From Pelargonium cotyledonis (Eukaryota > Streptophyta > Magnoliopsida > Geraniales > Geraniaceae): a DNA stretch of 30,033 bases. Shown here piece by piece: positions 9,590-20,100 of the stretch. How positions within the stretch are numbered: the first letter of the stretch is position 1; the number at the start of each line of letters is the position of its first letter. Location of the stretch: the NCBI GenBank assembly GCA_036897625.1, contig JAYMTA010000390.1:1-30033 (forward strand), in the 5' to 3' direction. The position numbers were made by a program, and so were the translations under genes. The notes under the pieces are model-generated. The model saw only the letters and a program-made list of their open reading frames with translations. It had not been told where the DNA came from and made no database searches.

Positions 9590-11310
9590 ATAAAACTATA
9601 ATAAGAGAAATACTACTTTAAAAATATACTATCTTATTTAATTATGTCTTAACATAGTGACAAGATTAAAAATCTAACAATTAATGTCATACTTTTTGTT
9701 ATTTGACAACTTCTAGGGTTTTGTTGAACTTGATTTATATGTAACAAGATCTTAGGTTTTCACTAATTTCCTCTTATTACTCCTTGGCAATATAGGAGAC
9801 TTCTAAATTAACAAATGTTTTAAGAATTTTTAGGTTTCTCCTCTTTGATATCAATGAAGTCAAGGTGGCTCTACACAATTTGGATGGCCACCTCTTGAAG
9901 CTCTCTCTCTCTATCAATGTTGACATTTTATGCTCATGTCATGAAACCTCTCATTCTTCTTATTATAAAAAAAATTATTATGTATGCACAACTTGTTAGC
10001 TAGTGCCTTTTAATTTATTTATTTAGAATTATTAAAGTTGTGCCTTTATATCTCCTCTTTAATTTCAATGGTGCAAGTTAGATCTTCAATCTCTCTTTAT
10101 GCTAGTGCTAGTTATCAATTTAAATGCCTTCTCTTTGCCTTTGGAAGTATCTTCCTTACTTATCAAATAACTATTGGCACATATGAAGATGTAATAATTC
10201 CTTTTTGTTATTCTAAGAGCTAGAGATAACATATATTTAACCCATTTTCAAATATGCCATTTGAGTATATGTTCATTAAGAATCAAACTTGATGAATCTA
10301 TCGGTCAAAAAATTTGAACGACTATTGAGAATGGATGAACATTGATTCAAATAAAATTAAATGGTCATTCAATAGGTCAAAAATTCATATTGCACAATAC
10401 GAGAGTTCTACTAGTTTGAACAGCCTTTCGAAGTGTAGTTTTTTTTTTAATTTTAATTTTTTTTTATCAATTTTCAGTTAAACGTAATTAGGTTTTTTAT
10501 TTGCATATAAAAGTGATGACTTATTCTCCGTTTGTGTAAATCTTAGGGAGTTCAAGTAAATTTGTTTTATAATACGATTGACATTTTTGAAACTTGATCA
10601 ATTCAATATAAAAATGTAGTGCAACTTGTGGCCGCAAACAAATTATCGAATTACGAATATCCTTGTGTTCATGTGTTACTTAATTAGTTTTGAAACATGA
10701 ATCATCAAATTAAAAGGACATTGCAAAAGTTACGGATGATTCATTCCAAATATTTATAAAACTCACAAAAATATGCACTAAATCAAGTAATCATAACTTA
10801 AAAGATCGGATTCGTTATTGACCAAACATGCATGGGAACTTTTGATCACAACCCAACAACAAAAAAAACAAGACCAAGACTATACATAAAGCTAATTAAT
10901 TATATATAATGCGACTACTCGAAATCGAAATTGGGATGCCTTTTTCATCATGACTATCAGTATTATCATCTTTTTAAAGAATGGCTCTAACTAAAAAGCA
11001 AGTGAAAACAACTATACAATATAACCCCTCCACATATTCTACAGCCTCATCATCATTTTCCCATAGTGGTATATTTATAAGAGAGCAACAAGTCTCAACC
11101 GTAGAGTTAATGAACGAAATTTAGTCAAAACATATTTAAATTTGATTCAAGCAAACGCTCCATGCTTACAAATTCGTTGAGATATGTATGAGTATTAAGG
11201 CGACCCAGCTATTCTAGAGGCCTAAAGCGAGGTCTTCTTTGAACTAGATTGTATACTGAATATGTGGATTATCTTCTATACTTATAAACTTAATTACCGA
11301 ATATAATTAC
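9590..11310. other. Gene-free intergenic DNA
   Basis: AT-rich DNA with homopolymer runs (for example the T/A tract at about 10440-10465) and a short CT run near 9901-9912. I see no gene, RNA or clear transposon end. Around 11196-11245 the phrase ggcctaaagcgaggtcttc looks repeat-like but could not be assigned. Confidence 0.5.
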
Positions 11311-11314
11311 ACAA

Positions 11315-11650
11315 ATTTTTTTCTTTTTTTGATAACAAATCAGAAATTAGATTAAGAGAGAGACATCGGGGAGGGAAAGAAATCAAAACCTCTTCTCTGG
11401 GCATGATGTTCTTACAATACGCAACAATGATGGAATAGCATCCACAAACAGGTGATTGATAAAATTACAACTACTAAGAGGCAAATTGAAAGCCGAATGA
11501 ACTACAAATCTGTCAGCCGATTAACTCTTCAGTCAGCTGAGTGCAAAATGAAATCTTCAACAAGCTACGGATTATCCCCGCTCTCAAGAATCAAGGCCCC
11601 TCAAAGGGTGAGAAGATGAGTATTGGTTGGTCTGGTTTTTGGTGTCAAAA
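11315..11650 (-). mobile_element. Possible 3' end of a retroposed sequence
   Basis: On the minus strand a moderately GC-rich, gene-like segment ends in ctgatttgttatc followed by an A-rich tail (plus-strand tttttttcttttttt at about 11316-11330), as at the 3' end of a plant LINE or a processed transcript. The reading frames are broken and no domain is certain. There is no clear target-site duplication. Confidence 0.28.
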
Positions 11651-11791
11651 ATCACTATCATATTGTCAAGTCATGCACGCATGATTGAGTGGGATGTGGG
11701 GGTGAGCAAATTAAAGGCATGTTGGTTGGCTAAAATGTGAAGTCAAATAATGTACTAGTGATGGAGGCCATTTGGCCGGTCGTAGAGATGT

Positions 11792-11816
11792 GTGGCGAGC
11801 ACACGCCACGGCGTGT
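11792..11816. repeat. Two mutually exclusive short hairpins
   Basis: GTGGCG (11792-11797) pairs with CGCCAC (11804-11809) around AGCACA. The overlapping ACACGCC (11801-11807) pairs with GGCGTGT (11810-11816) around AC. The shared bases mean only one can form at a time. GC content here is well above the surroundings. No gene context. Confidence 0.45.
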
Positions 11817-12477
11817 CACACCTGAAGTTGATGCCTCTCCAACGCCTGTTCACTAGTCCACGCAACACTCTTGCACGCAAAAGTCTCCCAACTTGATTGC
11901 CAATTAAGGCCTTCCATATATATATAATACAATATTCATATATGTAATACGTGCGTGTTTTTTAATCATCGATATAGCTTTACTTATACCGTAGTATATA
12001 GATATTCTTATTCTCATATCCGATGTATGCATCTTTTCTATTCTTATTTAGTGTAACAACTGCAACTCGAACTTGAAATTTTAAAATGTGTTTTAAGCCG
12101 CTTGATCCAATAACGATGTATCTTATTGTACATATTAGTTGAGATCAATGGGTGATCGATAGTTGCATCACTAGCAAGTGTGTGTTGCGAGTTCTTTTGT
12201 GATGGGACATTGAAGAAAAATGTAATGGGTGAGGGTTATTGCTTGCCTATTGGAAGCAAATCATTTCTTGTTTCTCGTCCTCTTGACATTCAAGATCTAT
12301 TGTCTATTGGTTGTCTAATGTTTCAATGGAAGAAGATAAAAAGAGGTTATGTACAAGCACTTAATATGGATGGATTTGCAAGAATTGAAGCCATAAAGTG
12401 GCATTTTTAGTGGCCAAAATCAGAAAACTAGGAAGAAGATGTGATAGGACACAAATAGGAGGGAGTTGCGTGTAACT

Positions 12478-12712
12478 ATCCAAAAAAATATAGATCATTT
12501 TCACTCGGTTTAATTCTCAAAATACCCATCAACAACTCAGGGGTCAAGTGGTTATCATCTAAAAAAATATAGATATTTTTATTCTGTTTAAGTCTTAAAA
12601 TGCCCACCAATAACTCAGGGGTCAAGCAGTTAACATCCCAAAAGATACAGATCATTTTCATTCCTTTTAAGTCTCAAAATACCCGCCAACAACTTAAGGG
12701 TCAAGTGGTTAG
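12478..12712. repeat. Minisatellite, three copies of a 78-79 bp unit
   Basis: Three tandem units share atagatcattttc, ctcaaaatacccaccaacaa and ctcaggggtcaagtggtta. The marker ggggtcaag (aagggtcaag in the third copy) recurs from 12539, 12617 and 12696, giving periods of 78 and 79 bp. The copies differ at many scattered sites, so the array is old. Each unit ends in caagtggttaacat, which looks like the A-box head of the SINE that follows the last copy. Confidence 0.85.
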
Positions 12713-12819
12713 CACACCACTTAGGTGCCATTGTGTCTCAGGTTTGAGTTTGGACATTGTTATTTCTTAACTTCTCGACCCGTACTCAATTTTCTACTTT
12801 TTAAAAAAAAAAAAAAAAA
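12699..12819 (+). mobile_element. tRNA-derived SINE with poly(A) tail
   Basis: A-box-like ggtcaagtggttagcac (from 12699) and B-box-like caggtttgagtttgg (from about 12739) are spaced as in a tRNA. After a body of some 50 bases the unit ends in an 18-base A run (about 12802-12819). This is the full architecture of a short pol III SINE. Its head is the same sequence that recurs in the upstream minisatellite. Confidence 0.5.
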
Positions 12820-12942
12820 ACTCAAAATACGCGTGAACTTTTTTGTACTTTCTCGGGTCAACCGGTTTGTAAAAGTTATACATTAATTATAACGCATGCC
12901 CAAAAGCTGGCTCTAAAGTTCTAGTCCATAAAAAGATTCATA

Positions 12943-13099
12943 GGCCCATTGGGCTTCCATTTTATACCCAAAAACATTGTAGTCCAGTTATCACTAAAGC
13001 CCAATAAATCAGTAAAATTCGTGAAAAAATTCATAGATCTGGTGATGGCCTAGTTTGCTGTAATGGGCTAAAACTAAAGCCCGAAATTGCAACTGGGCT
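12943..13099. promoter_or_regulatory. Cluster of TGGGCY / RGCCCA (site II-like) elements
   Basis: Within 157 bases I see ggcccattgggctt (12943-12956, two sites as a palindrome), agcccaat (near 12998), atgggct (near 13063) and ctgggct (near 13093). TGGGCY site II elements are enriched in promoters of plant nuclear genes for mitochondrial proteins and ribosomal proteins. They lie about 870-1030 bases upstream of the first in-frame ATG of LON1, farther than is usual, so they matter only if transcription starts upstream of the visible leader or if they act for another transcript. Confidence 0.3.
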
Positions 13100-13860
13100 C
13101 CATAGATGGATCCTTAGTTTTCGTCCACGGCCCTTATCAAGAGACCGAAATTGCAATACTTGAACGATAGTTCGGAGTCAATTTGGGTCAAGATTCAATG
13201 ATACTTCACGAGTTTAAAAAGTTTCGGGTTCGTGTCATATTTGTATAGACCAACTCAATTCAATTAATAACCAGGTCGCAGCGGGTTCAACTCTTTCTTT
13301 ACACGAGTTGAAACGAGTCATATAACCTAATTATGTCCCACCCATTTATGTTCGACATGAGTTTGAGAAATAGGTGTAAGACATTTTTGATAATTTTATG
13401 ATCATTGGATTTGGAGAATATGTACCGCGGACGCAGAAGAACATGTGACTGTTGGAGGGATGAATGTAGAGGATAATATGAGAGATCGATGTAATTTTGT
13501 TACATGATCAGTTTAAAACTACGTCGTTTTGATCGCGACTGATTCAATATATGTATCAATTAGTCTATATTTATCTCATGCTTATGTGAAGACAGCTTCT
13601 GGAGTTCTTGTGAAGGTTATAGACTATGGTGGTCTCAAGTCAACATCACATTAAAATACAATAAATCATCTTCACTGTGGTGTCTCCAAGAAGAAACAAA
13701 TTTTCTGAATCAATCGTTCTTGTTTCCCAAGAAAATCATAACTTTTTAATAAATATTTAACCCCTTATCCATTTTTAACCCTCTTTTTTCCTCATTTTTT
13801 TCTCTTACAAACTCAATTAATATATATTTTATTTTTTAAAAAAACATAAATACTTAGGTT
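13100..13860. other. LON1 upstream region
   Basis: No gene seen. 13180-13330 contains the gggttcgtgtcat-type wording seen in hAT-like repeats of this window. An AT-rich segment with aattaatatatattttatt (about 13815-13833) may provide the TATA region of LON1. An ATG at 13875 is followed at once by TGA (a start-stop uORF), if it lies in the transcript. Confidence 0.4.
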
Positions 13861-13973
13861 GTCCACAAAGCAGACATGTGAGATTGCTGGGTTGAGCTCA
13901 GTTTTCTTAGCAGACAATTTACAGGGGCAGATCCGAAGTTCCCACAAAACCCAGGGGCAATATTGTCAATTTG

Positions 13974-14168
13974 ATGACTGTACAAGGGTTTATGAAGGGC
14001 TTAAACACCACTCTCTCTCATGCCCAATTCCTCTCTTCAACCTCCATCAATGGCTGTTCTTCGTCTTCTACTTCACCGATCCATCAACCCAAACTAGCTC
14101 TTAATCCCAGACCCAATTTCTCGTTTTTGCCCCTAAAGTTCCAATCTTTTTCCTCCCCTGCCCCTCCC
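13974..14168 (+). CDS. Alternative N-terminal extension of LON1 (putative plastid transit peptide)
   Basis: ATG 13974 is in frame with the main LON1 start at 14169, with no stop between, adding 65 residues. A second in-frame ATG is at 13992. The extension has no Asp or Glu, 13 Ser, several Thr and Pro and a few Lys/Arg (MTVQGFMKGLNTTLSHAQFL at its start), which is the composition of a chloroplast transit peptide. Arabidopsis Lon1 is known to be sent to both plastids and mitochondria from two in-frame starts, the first in a poor context. Here the first ATG also has a poor context (t at -3, a at +4). Whether transcripts reach this far upstream cannot be seen. Confidence 0.6.
14020..14097 (+). 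promoter_or_regulatory. Out-of-frame uORF (25 codons) between the two LON1 starts
   Basis: ATG 14020 opens MPNSSLQPPSMAVLRLLLHR... and ends at TAG 14095-14097. A second ATG in the same frame is at 14050, with G at +4. It overlaps the N-terminal extension in another frame and ends 71 bases before ATG 14169. On a long transcript, ribosomes scanning past 13974 and 13992 would meet it before the mitochondrial start. On a short transcript it would be absent. Confidence 0.45.
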
Positions 14169-17100
14169 ATGTTGAAGCTCCTCTCCTCCCGCGTTCACGC
14201 CCAGGCCTTATCGCCGGCGCTCCGAGTCGGGGCCGGCGAGTCGAACTCGCCGATTCTGAGAGCGTTGAGCTCGCTCAAAGGGTTGGGTCGAAGTAGCGGA
14301 TTGGGCCGGAGTGGGCGGGCATTTTTCTGCTCCGAATCGAATGATGGGTCCGGGTCGGACACTGAGCAGGTCCGAGCGATTGAAGTCGATGCCGAGGAGG
14401 CTGAGTCGAAGAGCTCGTCTGCTATTGTGCCCGCGAATCCCAGGCCTGAAGATTACCTAACGGTTGGTATTGAATTTCATTTTTTGTTGTTGAAATTGAA
14501 TGTGTGTGTGTGTGTGCGCGCTTAAGATGTGTTTGTTTGATGGGAAAGTGGAGAGAAATTGAAGGGGAATTGTTATGTTTGGAATTGGAAAATGAAGATT
14601 TGCGTAGCACATTGTGTTTTTGTGATGGGGACTTAAAAGTATTGAAATTTAATATATAGCTGAATTGTGTTTAAGGAGCTGTTAAGATGTAGCTTTTAAG
14701 GTTTGGTTACAAAAAAGTTTTATTTTGTTAGCATAGATGAGAATGTTGAGGTGGATGTGTGGTAACACTAGAAAGGAGAAGATTAGGAATGAGACTTATT
14801 CAAGTAAAAATTGAGGTACTGGAGATAAGATGCTAGAAAATTGTTGAAGATGGCTTGGTTATGTGGAATGTAGATAGACTAGTGACCCCGTGAGAAAAGG
14901 TGAGAGAATTCAGTTAGGAGAAGTTAAAAGGGAGATGGGTAGACCTAAGTCAATCCTAGAAGTAGTAAGGAAAGACGTGATGGCAATTGGCTTAGCTAAG
15001 GAGATAGTATTAGATAGGATATAATGGAGGAGAAGAATACGAGTAGAAGATTGAGTTTTGCTATTGGATTCATGTAGCCGACCTCAACATTGTTCAAGAA
15101 ATGGCTTTGTTGTGGTTCTCTAGTTTTAGGCAGTCTAGCAAATTCGTATAATGTACAATATTATTATTACATTATTCTATATGTGTAGTGATGGTGTGTG
15201 AGCTGTTATTCCACACTTTCATGGAAAAGGTAAAATTTTCTGTTCACCAGTTTATGCACTGGCACCTGATGGCATTAAGTTTTTCAAATTTCTGGATAGT
15301 TTTCCCATTGGTTGATTTCATTCTAGTTGGTATTGCACTCTTATAGAAATTGTTAGAATAAGAAGTTAGATCTTTCATCTTTGATAAAGAATTTGGTACA
15401 AGGAATGCTTCACTCTATTTTGGTAACCCTCTATGAATTAACATTGTTGTCCCCTAAGTGGCTGTTGGAGTAATATGATATATTTATGGATTGCGTGATG
15501 GCTATAAAGAAGTAGCCTTCATAAATTTTTGCATAATGTTTGTGTCGATTATTGTTTTCATTAAGTCAGTTCTAAGTTCTTTGGTCGAAATCAAATATAG
15601 ACTGGGCACTGTTTACATGATCACTGAATGATGTTGAAACCAATATATCACTATAAAATGTAGGTAAACTATTTAAGAACTTTTCAAGCACTTTTCTAAT
15701 CTTATACGTTGCTTATTTATTCACTGTGAATGTTCTTTCATCTTTCTTGACAGGTTATTGCATTACCGCTGCCGCATAGACCACTTTTTCCAGGTTTTTA
15801 CATGCCAATTTATGTGAAGGTACGATAGGTTCCATCTTAGTACATTGAATGTTTCATTACTTTCATAGTTTCTCATATCACTGCATAAGGGTATGCTCAC
15901 ATAATACATTTAAGTAGCGTATAGATTAAATTTTTGGAAGTGGGAATACAAACATGAAGAATGAGAATTAATGTATCATTTTCTCTGCAGGATCCCAAGT
16001 TGTTAGCAGCTCTACAAGAAAGCCGAAAACGGCAAGCCCCATATGCTGGTGCCTTCCTTCTGAAAGATGAACCTGGTACTGATGTTTGTCAGGTATCTGG
16101 CTCTGAAGCAGAGAAAAACTTAGCTGATATTAAAGGAAAAGAGTTATTGAATCGTCTTCATGAAGTTGGTACACTTGCACAGGTATGCTGCAAAATTTTC
16201 TGGTATTTCAATTTGCTCATTCTTGTGAATTGAAAAACCAAGCGATATCTATTTTTGTTTGTTTATAATGTGATTTACATGACATACCAGATCACAAGTA
16301 TCCAAGGAGACCAGGTTATCCTTATTGGTCACAGGCGACTTCGAATAACAGAGATGGTGAGCAGGAAGGATCAAGAAGAACCCTGATTTTGCTTTATTTG
16401 ATATTGCCATTTCGATCTTTCTGGATAAAAGTAATTATTTTGTGCAGGTCAGTGAGGATCCTCTTACGGTCAAAGTTGATCATCTGAAGGTACTACCTTT
16501 ATTTGTTAACTATTTTCAAATTCTTTGATTATTTTATGAATAATGAAAGACTTTATATACTCAAGTAGATAATTCCATTACATTCCTTCTTAGTGGGCCT
16601 TTCTGTGTGTTGCAGGAGTTACCATATGACAAGGATGATGATGTTATTAAGGCAACCTCATTTGAGGTCATATCAACCCTAAGAGACGTTCTAAAGACTA
16701 GTTCTCTTTGGAGAGATCATGTTCAAACATATACTCAGGTGTGTTGTTCTTCCAATAATTTGGTCTATTTCTGTTCATTATCCTCAATCGTAAGTTCTGC
16801 GCAACTCCTAGAAACGTGTTAACAGCCTTTTTGTATCATTTTCCAGTTGCCATGTTTCACTTATATCGTTTATCAAGCATATTTTCTTTTGGTACTTTAG
16901 TCATACATCTCTCTTGTATCTAACGGGATGATTGTTTTGGTTGTAAACTTTTTAAGTTGTTGTTATGAGCATTTCCTATTTTAATCCATTTGTAACACTA
17001 TACGACCGCCTCACCTGTAAAGTTAAAGATCCCATAAGCTATTCTGGCAATTACTATCCCGTCGTCTTGAAACAAATTGTTGATGTTGTATGATCATATA

Positions 17101-20100
17101 TTCAACAAAATCATCCCAATCTTCCATTTTTGCATGTATTGTCGCATCTTCTCATTCCATATTCTGTGGGTTGTCATTCATCAAGTTCAAATAAAGTAGC
17201 AAATTTATATTTTGTTTGTTTGTTAATGAAATTTAAGTATTCTTTATTATGTTTTCCAACATATTAACTCTGATACTTCTCTATCCAGTTTTGGCAATGC
17301 CAGCAAAAGTTTGTTGTGTCATGTGTGCGCTTGCTTGCATGAGTTTGAATGATCACTTTCTCTTACTTGGTCACAATGCTTTTCTGATTTTTTTTTTCAA
17401 CATCTGCAGCATGTAGGTGACTTCAATTTTCCAAGGTTAGCTGATTTTGGAGCAGCCATATCTGGTGCGAACAAACTGCAATGCCAGCAAGTTCTTGAAG
17501 AGCTTGATGTAAGTAGCACTTAACACGATTGCATTTGAAATGATGTCTGATACAGAAAGTCCTGCTAGATGAGAAGTACATCTATTTTGTAAAAGTTGTG
17601 AGCCTTCAAAACATTTTTAGGATCTTACAGGATACATTTCAAATTTCAATGTTACAGGACTTACATCTAAGAATGCTTTTGTGACTCTGCTTCTTTTTGC
17701 TATCAGGTGCATAAGCGATTAAAACTTACTCTGGAATTGGTAAAGAAAGAAATGGAGATCAGCAAGATTCAGGTATATGCCTTTGTTTCTTGTTGCATAA
17801 CTCTGTCCGAAACTTTTCCTATAGTTGGAATGGGTTCTGACAATGATACACTCTGTACCCTTTGGGCTTATTTAGGAATCTATTGCAAAAGCTATTGAAG
17901 AAAAGATAAGTGGCGAGCAACGCCGTTACTTGTTGAATGAGCAGCTTAAGGCAATCAAAAAGGTATATGGCTCTGTTGTACTCTTTGTGTTATGTTTTAT
18001 ATATGATTTTTATCAAGCTATATAGCTATGGAACTATGCTTTTTCTGTCCTAAAATATGACCTCTATAGTCTATGCTAAATTTGGTTGTAAAAAATTAAG
18101 TTTCCACTTTCCTTTACTGACTACGGAATCACACTTGGATTAGTAATAGTATCCATAGAAAGTTAGTTTAAACCACTTGAATTTGATTAACGAAGGCACA
18201 TTGGGGAAGTCAAACACTAGACAATATTCATAATGTATGCAAAAAATCAAATAGGTCACTTATTTGGGAGTGCAAAAAATCACTTAGATGTTATTTTTAG
18301 AGGATGTTATTGACATTTATTTCAATTGCCTTTGTGCAGGAACTAGGTCTGGAGACGGATGACAAAACAGCACTCTCTGGTTAGTTTCTCTTTTCTGCTA
18401 AAATTCATTGTTAGAATCTGGCTCTGGTTGGCAGTTTACTGCTCTCTGCAGTAGACATGCTTGGGAAGTTCAATGATCTACTCAGATGATATTAGAAGTT
18501 CTAATCCTGTCGTGTGTGATGATGAAATGCTTGAGAAGTTTGAAATAATGTGAAAAATGACATTATGTATTTAGGGCTGGGAATTTGGGTCATGACCCGT
18601 GACTCAACCCAAATACCACACAAATTTAAGTAGGTTTGGGTTCAACTTAATCTTGTTCATGTCAATCCCGCTTGACCTCATCAGTTAAATGGGTCATAAA
18701 CAGTTGCAACTCATTGAAGGAAAAAATGGTATAATTTATATCTTTTAAAAAATAACATAATTTTGAACTCAATTATTTAAATGTGTTGACTGTGTTGTGT
18801 GCACCTGCTCATAAATGGGTCATGGTCGTGTCGTGTAATTCAACCCGTTTAACTATTGTGGCGTGTCCCATTTAACAAAATACTAAACTTTCAACATGAC
18901 ATGAACACAACCCGCAAACACTTTGCATGTATATGTAGCCTTCTTGTAACTGTGTATAATTTGTGTAATAATCAAAAGTCTTCAGCTCTGAGTAAGACAA
19001 TAAACTTGTGAATTTTAGACACTAATGTAAATGTTTCCATGCTTGTGTGCCTTGTTTTCGTGCAGCAAAGTTTAGGGAAAGGCTTGAACCAAACAGGGAG
19101 AAATGCCCTCCTCATGTTTTGCAAGTCATAGAAGAAGAGCTTACAAAGCTGCAGCTCTTGGAAGCCAGTTCCAGTGAATTTAATGTGACTCGTAACTATT
19201 TGGATTGGTTGACTGCACTGCCTTGGGGAACTTACAGGTTCGTTTGTTCTCTCTGCCAGGTCTCCAGTAATGGTTTCTTCATTCCAATTTTTTAATTGTT
19301 CGGATTTTGGACTGGCCATAGTATAATGCATCTTTATTTGAAATAATTTATACGGCCTCTTACAATTATCAATATGTTACTTTAATTAAATGTACAGTGA
19401 TGAGAACTTTGATGTCATCCGGGCGCAACAAATTCTTGATGAAGATCATTATGGATTAACTGATGTGAAAGAAAGAATATTGGAATTTATAGCAGTTGGC
19501 AAACTTCGAGGAATGGCACAAGGTCAGTATAGTTCATTTGTTTTGTTTCCTTCTATGATTGTGTGGGGAATGAGTAAATGAATCTAAAATTGTGGGTCCC
19601 AAATATAACATTATTGTTGTGATATAATGAATAGTCTAATACCAGCATCTAAGTTATCGTATAGGATACTAGTGCCAGACAAAGATAGTTTATCTGGCTT
19701 ATCAGCCATAACTTTGGTGTGTTAGATCTTCATATGTATACGACAAGGTTAGATAGTTCCTGATGCTTTGCCGATAATTCGCAGGAAAAATCATCTGTCT
19801 CTCAGGCCCGCCTGGAGTGGGCAAAACTAGTATTGGCCGTTCAATTGCTCGTGCTTTGAACCGTAAGTTTTATCGATTTTCCGTGGGTGGATTAGCTGAT
19901 GTTGCTGAAATCAAGGTAACTAGAAATTTCAGATGCTGCATAATCATCAAAATATTTCCATTAAGTTGTGCAATGAGATGTGGTTAGGCAACAAAGGTAA
20001 TAACATGAATCCTTAATTATAACCAGGGACATCGTCGAACCTATATCGGTGCCATGCCAGGGAAGATGGTGCAGTGCTTGAAAAATGTTGGAACGGCTAA

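Noticed and set aside
12180..12410. 76-codon plus-strand ORF in the intergenic region
   Set aside because: It starts at GTG, has no recognisable motif and no neighbouring exon; chance or an unidentified relic.
13971..13973. TTG as the first codon of the extended LON1 frame
   Set aside because: Cytosolic plant translation starts at AUG; the next codon, ATG 13974, is the natural upstream start.
16607..16615. GTG/TTG openings and other extensions of several LON1 exon frames into introns
   Set aside because: They are intron sequence upstream of clear CAG acceptors; the spliced product matches the Lon family without them.
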